28,938 nt of DNA from CAVQBP01 sp964448105 (GTDB taxonomy: Bacteria; Bacteroidota; Ignavibacteria; Ignavibacteriales; Ignavibacteriaceae), in the NCBI GenBank assembly GCA_964448105.1, contig CAYUVK010000061.1, forward strand, positions 1 through 28,938, in the 5' to 3' direction. Of the stretch, positions 24,102-28,938 are shown piece after piece; positions within the stretch are counted from its first letter, which is position 1, and each line of letters begins with the position of its first letter. Below the pieces are notes generated by a model that was not told where the DNA came from, searched no databases, and was given only the letters and a program-made list of their open reading frames with translations. The position numbers and the translations under genes are program-made.

Positions 24102-25226
24102 ATGAATCTTAAAACTATTCGAATAGCTCTTTTACAAATAATTATTATATCTATTACGGTATTCAGCATTAATACTTATTCTGCCGAAATTACCAAGCAT
24201 AATTTTCAGAACTCAAGTATTATTGATGCCGATGATCCGGATATTCAATATGTCGGGCGATTTGATTTTTCAAATCCTAAAAAAGTTGTATTTGACTGGG
24301 CAGGTGTATATATAGTTGCAAAATTCGAAGGTACAAGCTGCTCTGTAATTTTAGATGATCACAAAAATGAATATGCTGTTATTGTAGATGATCATGCTCC
24401 CGAATTATTGATAACTAATAAATCGACCATATATAAAGTTGCATCAGGATTAGAGGAATTAATCCCCCATACAATTATGATACAAAAAAGAACCGAACCG
24501 TTGGTTGGTAAAGCCGTGTTCATGGGATTTATTCTCGACAAAGGGAAAAAACTCTTAACACCAGATAAACGGCCCAACAGGCGAATAGAAGTTATAGGAA
24601 ATTCCATGACTTCAGGCTATGGAGTTGAAGGAGAAAATCATAATTGCCATTTTAGCATTGAAACCGAAAATGCATGCATGTCATATGCAGCAATTACTGC
24701 CAGAGCGTTAAATGCGGATTATTCATTAATCTCTTATTCAGGCAGAGGTGTTGTACGTAATTATGGAGATAAAAATAAAACCTCAATTGATCCGATGCCT
24801 TCACTATATGATTGTACGTGCTTTTTCGATTCAACAAAAAAATGGAATTTTGATGAATGGATTCCCCAGGCAGTTATAATTAATCTTGGTACAAATGATT
24901 TTTCAACCCAGCCTTTCCCGGATAAAAATATTTTTCAAAAAGCATATAACCGGTTAATTAACCGGGTGCGTTCACTATATCCACATGTAACTATCTTTTG
25001 CTTATGCGGACCAATGATCGGGGAACCATGTTTATCTTATATCAAAGAAGTTGTTATACAGCAGCAAACTAGTGAAAAGAGAGACAAAGATATTTTTTTT
25101 ATTGAAATTAATAGAAGTATAATGGATGATTCCGATTGGGGATGCGATTGGCATCCTAACATAAAGGGATCAAGCAAGATTGCTAATGTTATTACTCCCG
25201 TTATAAAACTTAGAATGAATTGGTAA
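24102..25226 (+). CDS. SGNH/GDSL esterase, carbohydrate-esterase-2-like
   Basis: This is a 374-residue exported protein with a signal peptide (1-28, ending NTYSAE). Residues 45-145 form a beta-sandwich with 'YVGRFDFSNPKKVVFDWAGV', as in the N-terminal jelly roll of CE2 acetylxylan esterases. The SGNH domain follows: block I VIGNSMTSGYG with Ser168, block II Gly214 (YSGRG), block III GTND with Asn265, and block V DWHPN with Asp349 and His351. All SGNH residues are present. CE2 enzymes remove acetyl groups from plant polysaccharides in the periplasm or outside. There are several extra cysteines (for example 233-240 and 300-310). It has an AGGAAA ribosome-binding site and is a single gene; no other polysaccharide gene is nearby except the distant OprB-like porin. 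Confidence 0.9.
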   Translation: MNLKTIRIALLQIIIISITVFSINTYSAEITKHNFQNSSIIDADDPDIQYVGRFDFSNPKKVVFDWAGVYIVAKFEGTSCSVILDDHKNEYAVIVDDHAPELLITNKSTIYKVASGLEELIPHTIMIQKRTEPLVGKAVFMGFILDKGKKLLTPDKRPNRRIEVIGNSMTSGYGVEGENHNCHFSIETENACMSYAAITARALNADYSLISYSGRGVVRNYGDKNKTSIDPMPSLYDCTCFFDSTKKWNFDEWIPQAVIINLGTNDFSTQPFPDKNIFQKAYNRLINRVRSLYPHVTIFCLCGPMIGEPCLSYIKEVVIQQQTSEKRDKDIFFIEINRSIMDDSDWGCDWHPNIKGSSKIANVITPVIKLRMNW

Positions 25227-25307
25227 AAATATCATTTTAGCTCCGTCTGTTTTAAAAATCCTGCTTTGAAGGAGAATTTAGGAGGAAGCTATTGATACCA
25301 GGACAAA

Positions 25308-26141
25308 TTAAAATTCATGGTACAAACCTAAATAATAAGCAAAATGCTTATACGAAGTTATTCCATTTCCTGCATCACCGGAAAATAATACCTGATAATT
25401 TTTAACAACTGTTACTGCTCCGCCAACATGCAAGCCTGTATATCCTTTTGAATTAACAGTTGAGGTAGTTTGATGAAAAGTTTCCATTCCAAGATAAAAA
25501 TTATCGGAAAAATTATATTGAATTTGCAAACCATAAAACTGCCAATTTTTATTATCTGTACCGGGGTTAATCCAATATCCGCCTCCGGTACAAACCGTCC
25601 AAACTCCTATATCCTTTTGGAACCAGATTGGAAGATATAATTGTGTTTCTCCATTCCCTAAATTCTCGGAAGCATTCCCGGTAGGCAGTTCTGCAATTGG
25701 AAAAGTAGCAATCGCCGGGATAATATCGGTTTGTTCGACAAAACGATATTTAATTCCGATTTCAGTATCACCATAGCCAAAATGTTTTTCACCATTTTTA
25801 GGAACATCAAATGCTAAAGGTAATACTATATGAAATTGAGTATTGGGAAATACACCATAATTAAATTCAACGGCGGGACCAACTCCACTTACTCCACCAT
25901 CATCACTAACACCTGTTGAGAATAAATATAGTTCGTGCTGCTTAAATTCAACCGGAATAGGATCATCTGTTCTCCAGGGCGGTCCACCTGCAAAAATTAA
26001 ATTTGAATATATTAGAAAAAATATAATACCGATAAGCAGATAATTATTACTATTAACCATTTTACGATAATAAAAAGATGGATATCTTAAAAATAATTTT
26101 GCACTTTCTATTTTACTTTTATCTGTTTTATCTCCTTTCAT
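25308..26141 (-). CDS. Outer-membrane beta-barrel, MetA-like (phenol-pathway transporter family)
   Basis: This is a 277-residue protein. After a hydrophobic export segment (about 33-51, ending IFAGG) comes the family signature GGPPWRTDDPIPVEFKQHEL (52-71), then beta strands with glycine-rich turns (GYGDTEIGIKYRF; PTGNASENLGNGETQ). It ends in an outer-membrane-type aromatic terminus, YYLGLYHEF. It fits the 'MetA-pathway of phenol degradation'-type barrel family; the cargo is unknown. The start is uncertain. The ATG at 26141 has no upstream Shine-Dalgarno, and AAAGGAG lies just inside codons 2-4. The ATG at 26060 would give a simple signal peptide. It is the third gene of the DoxX-hemerythrin set, 23 bases after the hemerythrin stop. 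Confidence 0.82.
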   Translation of the reverse strand: MKGDKTDKSKIESAKLFLRYPSFYYRKMVNSNNYLLIGIIFFLIYSNLIFAGGPPWRTDDPIPVEFKQHELYLFSTGVSDDGGVSGVGPAVEFNYGVFPNTQFHIVLPLAFDVPKNGEKHFGYGDTEIGIKYRFVEQTDIIPAIATFPIAELPTGNASENLGNGETQLYLPIWFQKDIGVWTVCTGGGYWINPGTDNKNWQFYGLQIQYNFSDNFYLGMETFHQTTSTVNSKGYTGLHVGGAVTVVKNYQVLFSGDAGNGITSYKHFAYYLGLYHEF

Positions 26142-26164
26142 TGATTTGAGGAATAGTTTAGTGA

Positions 26165-26878
26165 TTAAACTTTAGGTGTAAACTTTGATAATTCATAAAT
26201 CTTAAGTTTCTTTTCAATGTCCTCAACTCTGTGGAGCATCAATTCAAATCCATTAGGTCCAAACATATCAAACTCTTTTTGGGCAAGTTGCTCTCCAAGT
26301 GATTCATACTCGGTTTCTGATATTAATTTTCTAAATGCCGGAAATAATACAGTATCTTCTCTGGCTTCATGCGCACTAAGCATTCTAATAAATGAATACA
26401 GGTATTTTTTCAACTGTTCTTTTTCTTTATTTTTCTTAAAATTATCAGCACCCAACTGCACTATTTTACTTGTTAAATCACTCCCCTTTTGATGCTGGGT
26501 TACCAAAATATGTACAAGTTCGACAAGGGTATTAGCTTTTTTAAAATGCGGAAATAAATAGTTCTCTTCCATCTGTTCATGATTGGCTTCAATAAACATT
26601 CTAATAGTATTTGCAGAATCAATCACTGTTTCCGGCGGAAAACTAGATTTTTTATTTATTCTGTCCATTATTTCCTGGTAAATTAGAAGTATACGTTTCA
26701 ACAACCCATGATCACGCATTAAATGTTCAGTAGGAGATATTTTTTCAACTGCCAATAAACTTTCCCCGGGTTTAATTAACGTTTCACCGACTAAATTAGT
26801 ATTGAGAATTGTTGTACCTGCAATTAATAAACCGCTGTTTTTTAAAAATCTTCTCCTGCTGTTATTTTTGTTCTGCAT
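26165..26878 (-). CDS. Hemerythrin-domain protein with Tat signal
   Basis: This is a 237-residue protein. The N-terminus carries a twin-arginine motif, S7-R-R-R-F-L-K13, followed by a hydrophobic stretch, so export by Tat after folding is predicted. A four-helix hemerythrin (HHE) domain spans about 48-225. Candidate diiron ligands are His57, His100, Glu104, His129, His170 and Glu174. Their spacing (43, 4, 25, 41, 4) closely matches that of E. coli YtfE (RIC). Roles known for the fold are O2 or NO binding and repair of iron centres. RIC proteins are normally cytosolic, so periplasmic export is unusual. The start is the ATG at 26878 with AAAGG upstream; a TTG two codons earlier is less likely. 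It is the second gene of the three-gene set, 21 bases after the DoxX stop. Confidence 0.88.
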   Translation of the reverse strand: MQNKNNSRRRFLKNSGLLIAGTTILNTNLVGETLIKPGESLLAVEKISPTEHLMRDHGLLKRILLIYQEIMDRINKKSSFPPETVIDSANTIRMFIEANHEQMEENYLFPHFKKANTLVELVHILVTQHQKGSDLTSKIVQLGADNFKKNKEKEQLKKYLYSFIRMLSAHEAREDTVLFPAFRKLISETEYESLGEQLAQKEFDMFGPNGFELMLHRVEDIEKKLKIYELSKFTPKV

Positions 26879-26899
26879 AGTCAAACCTTTCTTTTAGAG

Positions 26900-27340
26900 T
26901 TACTTTTTGAAAAATTTTTTTCGAAAAAAATAATAATCTAATGATATTTTCCCTGCACCAACAATCAAAAGAAATATTGAGCCGAGAAGCATGGAAAAAT
27001 CAGTTCTTGCTTCATGAGCCATTTTCCAGATTCCTTCATTTATAAGAATCGGAATCTTAGTTGTAATTATAGCTACACTTATATTAATTATTAAAGGAAT
27101 TGAAGCGATTCTAGTGAATAATCCCACTAAAATTAAAAAACCGAAAACTATTTCCACAACACCTACGAAAGGTGCAAAAAAATTCGGTGCCGGTATTCCA
27201 ATTTTAATAAATCTTCCGATTCCCAAACTATCGGGAAACAAAAATTTCTGTATCCCTTCTGAAAAGAAAACAAGACCAACAATTAATCGGATTAAAATAA
27301 TCGAAGCTGGCATATTACCCTTATATAAACTTATTTTCAT
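26900..27340 (-). CDS. DoxX-family membrane protein
   Basis: This is a 146-residue integral membrane protein with about four helices: 12-30 (ASIILIRLIVGLVFFSEG), 52-75, 79-99 and 116-134. The pattern 'RLIVGLVFFSEGIQKFLFP', 'FVGVVEIVFGFLILVGLFTRIAS' and 'ARTDFSMLLGSIFLLIVGAGKISLD' is that of the DoxX family. Members include thiosulfate:quinone oxidoreductase subunits and partners in redox stress. The ATG at 27340 is preceded by GGAG at 7 bases. An upstream in-frame extension to 27448 lacks support and is not included. It leads the operon with the Tat-hemerythrin and the outer-membrane barrel, so its role is probably redox-linked (inference). Confidence 0.9.
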   Translation of the reverse strand: MKISLYKGNMPASIILIRLIVGLVFFSEGIQKFLFPDSLGIGRFIKIGIPAPNFFAPFVGVVEIVFGFLILVGLFTRIASIPLIINISVAIITTKIPILINEGIWKMAHEARTDFSMLLGSIFLLIVGAGKISLDYYFFRKKFFKK

Positions 27341-27779
27341 TTTTTCATCTCCATAAGTAATTGGAGAAAGTTTATTTATGTAAATATCTAAAATATTTAT
27401 TAAAGGCCGGTAAATGATTTTTAAACCATTTAATAATCTGAGCAGCACAAATCAGTTCTCAAAAAATCCTGGCCTTAAATTTTACTTCCTTAGTGAATAT
27501 GAATTTTAAAATAAAGTCCCGAAGGGAATATTTTAACAAAGTACCTTTCATATTTTTGATAATTTACTATTTGAAATTTAATATGGATTTTCGGTATTGA
27601 AAAATGATAGTGCACACATTAATTCCTATCCACAGACAAATTAGCAATTAAAATGGGCTTGAAATATTTTTATTATAAAAAAAATCACTAAATTTTTAAA
27701 AGTATTAAAGAAAGAGTTGAATCTACAATCAACATTTTCCAATATAGTTAATATTAAACACATTTAAAGAAGAATAACA
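27341..27779. other. 439-bp gene-free divergent region
   Basis: This AT-rich spacer lies between the DoxX operon and the methyltransferase, which point away from each other. TCCC-GAA-GGGA (27517-27527) makes a short palindrome, resembling a fragment of dispersed repeats in related genomes (recollection). AAGGCC near 27402 and GGCCTT near 27470 form a weak inverted repeat. One TATCCACA (27627-27634) looks like a lone DnaA-box-like octamer. No frame with a convincing start was seen. It should hold two promoters. Confidence 0.6.
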
Positions 27780-28766
27780 ATGAAAGAAATTAACTCCCCC
27801 GAACATATTCGTGAAATAGCGTACGCGTTTCAAGAAAGCCGCATATTATTGACAGCATTTGAACTTAACATTTTTACAATACTTGATAAACATATTATGA
27901 ACTCCGAAGAAATATCAGGAAAAATCAATACCGATAACAGGGCAACCGACCGGTTACTGAACGCTATTTGCGGGATGGGATTATTAAGAAAAGTTAAAGG
28001 AAAATTTTATAATACTGATTTATCATCAAAATACATGGTTGATGGAAAACCAGAATTTATGGGGAATCTTTACCATACCAATCATCTCTGGAATACATGG
28101 AGCCATTTAACAAGTTCTGTAAAGAAAGGAAGTTCATTTATCGGAGATCAAAATAAAAAAGAAAAAGAAGAATGGGTTGAATCGTTTATTGCTGCAATGC
28201 ATTACCGAGGAATAAAACAAGCCAAGCTTCTTGCAATGATGTTTGATCTTTCCAATACCAAAAGAATGCTTGATGTTGGCGGAGGTTCTGCCGCTTTTTC
28301 TATGGAGTTAGTTAAACGAAATCTATCAATTAAAGCTGTGGTTTTAGATTTACCGCATGTAATTCCACTTACTAAAAAGTATGTTGAAGAGGAAAAGTTG
28401 AAGGATAATTTCGATTTTATTGAAGGCGATTATTTAACAAAGGATTTTGGCAGCGGTTATGACCTAATTCTGCTATCTGCAATTGTTCATATTAATAGCT
28501 ATGACCAAAATAAAACTCTGATTCAAAAATGTGCAGATGCATTGAACAGCAAAGGTATGGTAATAATAAATGATTTTATAATGAACAATGACAGGATACA
28601 ACCTCATCACGGTGCAATTTTTTCTCTTAATATGCTTGTAGGAACTGTTAACGGGGATACTTACACTGAGGAAGAGATGAAGGAATGGTTATCAGCAGCC
28701 GGTTTCTCTAAAGTAGAAAGAAAGAAGACCAGTTTTGCTTCCGATTTAATAATCGGAATAAAGTGA
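27780..28766 (+). CDS. SAM-dependent O-methyltransferase-like protein
   Basis: This is a 328-residue protein in the layout of the O-methyltransferase family 2 (acetylserotonin/hydroxyindole type). An N-terminal winged-helix dimerisation domain (about 8-85) has 'ILLTAFELNIFTIL' and 'RATDRLLNAICGMGLLRK'. The class I Rossmann core has the SAM glycine motif DVGGGSAAF (165-173), acidic Asp190 (VVLDLPHVIP), FIEGDY (213-218) and LILLSAIVHINSYD. The catalytic-base position of plant-type enzymes falls near His237. Typical substrates are hydroxyl groups on aromatic or polyketide-like small molecules; here the substrate is unknown. The ribosome-binding site is weak (AAGAAG). It is a single gene, convergent with the OprB-like porin 18 bases away. 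Confidence 0.86.
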   Translation: MKEINSPEHIREIAYAFQESRILLTAFELNIFTILDKHIMNSEEISGKINTDNRATDRLLNAICGMGLLRKVKGKFYNTDLSSKYMVDGKPEFMGNLYHTNHLWNTWSHLTSSVKKGSSFIGDQNKKEKEEWVESFIAAMHYRGIKQAKLLAMMFDLSNTKRMLDVGGGSAAFSMELVKRNLSIKAVVLDLPHVIPLTKKYVEEEKLKDNFDFIEGDYLTKDFGSGYDLILLSAIVHINSYDQNKTLIQKCADALNSKGMVIINDFIMNNDRIQPHHGAIFSLNMLVGTVNGDTYTEEEMKEWLSAAGFSKVERKKTSFASDLIIGIK

Positions 28767-28784
28767 ATTACCAGAAATAAAACA

Positions 28785-28938
28785 CTAAAATACTAACCCG
28801 AGTCTTATTCCAGAAACAAAAGAATAATCATTATTTAGACTATATACAGGATTAAAAATATATTGAAAATCGGGTTGCAGTTTAAACCAATTTAAAAGTT
28901 TAAAAAGGTAGGTAATCCCAATTATACTTTCAAATTTA
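28785..28938 (-). CDS. C-terminus of OprB-like carbohydrate porin (partial)
   Basis: A minus-strand frame runs from the right edge to a TAG at 28785-28787, giving about 50 residues. The end reads 'WFKLQPDFQYIFNPVY' and then 'FVSGIRLGLVF', closing on Phe. This is the pattern of the last strands of OprB-type carbohydrate-selective porins (LQPDxQYI.NP... G.R....F). The rest of the gene lies beyond the window. The frame has no stop up to the edge. The family call rests only on this short match, so it is moderately firm. Confidence 0.68.
   Translation of the reverse strand, partial: KFESIIGITYLFKLLNWFKLQPDFQYIFNPVYSLNNDYSFVSGIRLGLVF

Noticed and set aside
25280..25405. AGGAGGAAG followed by a TTG-started 37-residue plus-strand frame
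   Set aside because: It lies almost wholly antisense to the C-terminus of the outer-membrane barrel gene, starts with TTG and has no recognisable protein features.
27338..27348. ATGAAAAT-like repeat at the DoxX start codon
   Set aside because: The spacing is 8 rather than 11 bases, and it overlaps the Shine-Dalgarno and start codon, so it is not counted with the operator candidates.
27627..27634. TATCCACA, DnaA-box-like
   Set aside because: A single imperfect box with no cluster and no dnaA/dnaN neighbourhood; not evidence of an origin.
1..28938. tRNA, rRNA, CRISPR, IS or prophage features
   Set aside because: Looked for by eye; no cloverleaf-like segments, no regularly spaced direct repeats with unique spacers, and no transposase or integrase motifs were found.

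Overview
The window is AT-rich chromosomal DNA, by eye about two thirds A+T. It most likely comes from a member of the Bacteroidota/Chlorobiota group, and an Ignavibacteria-like bacterium is my best guess. The clues are a subtilase with a C-terminal YPNPFNP-type T9SS sorting domain, two outer-membrane beta-barrel receptors with carboxypeptidase-like N-terminal domains, an SHNLRSP-type sensor kinase followed by a free-standing receiver, a GINIGGLA/IQIGLLNI surface-repeat protein, and several short palindromic intergenic repeats of a kind common in such genomes. No rRNA, tRNA, CRISPR array, transposase or phage gene was seen.

Layout. (1) 1-8655, all on the minus strand, is an envelope and signalling block: a receptor cut by the left edge, a PepSY-like secreted protein, a rhodanese-like lipoprotein, a second receptor, a histidine kinase, an OmpR-type response regulator and a PAP2-like membrane protein. 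A direct repeat built on ATGAAAAT lies 40-80 bp upstream of the start codons of the response regulator, the second receptor and the PepSY protein. I read this as a candidate operator of the response regulator. (2) 8998-12582 holds four unrelated single genes: an exported papain-like peptidase, a PolB-type 3'-5' exonuclease, a class I glutamine amidotransferase and a GNAT acetyltransferase. (3) 12932-15767 is a large PAS sensor kinase with its free-standing receiver. (4) 15973-18505 is a copper chaperone plus a Cu+-exporting P1B-ATPase, closed by a strong hairpin. (5) 18757-25226 holds a surface-repeat protein, an OsmC-like protein, a T9SS-secreted subtilase (minus strand), a 60-residue membrane protein and a CE2-like SGNH esterase. 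(6) 25308-27340, minus strand, is a compact three-gene set: a DoxX-like membrane protein, a Tat-signal hemerythrin and an outer-membrane barrel. (7) 27780-28766 is an O-methyltransferase-like gene. The right edge cuts the C-terminus of an OprB-type porin.

The most interesting points are the shared direct-repeat operator candidate, the hemerythrin whose ligand spacing matches cytosolic YtfE/RIC proteins although it carries a Tat signal, the PAP2-like protein that lacks two catalytic-motif arginines, the two-phase (16/32-residue) surface-repeat protein, and the rhodanese-like lipoprotein with a cysteine-rich active loop. I did not find a clear-cut wholly new multi-gene system. The DoxX-hemerythrin-barrel set is the nearest candidate.
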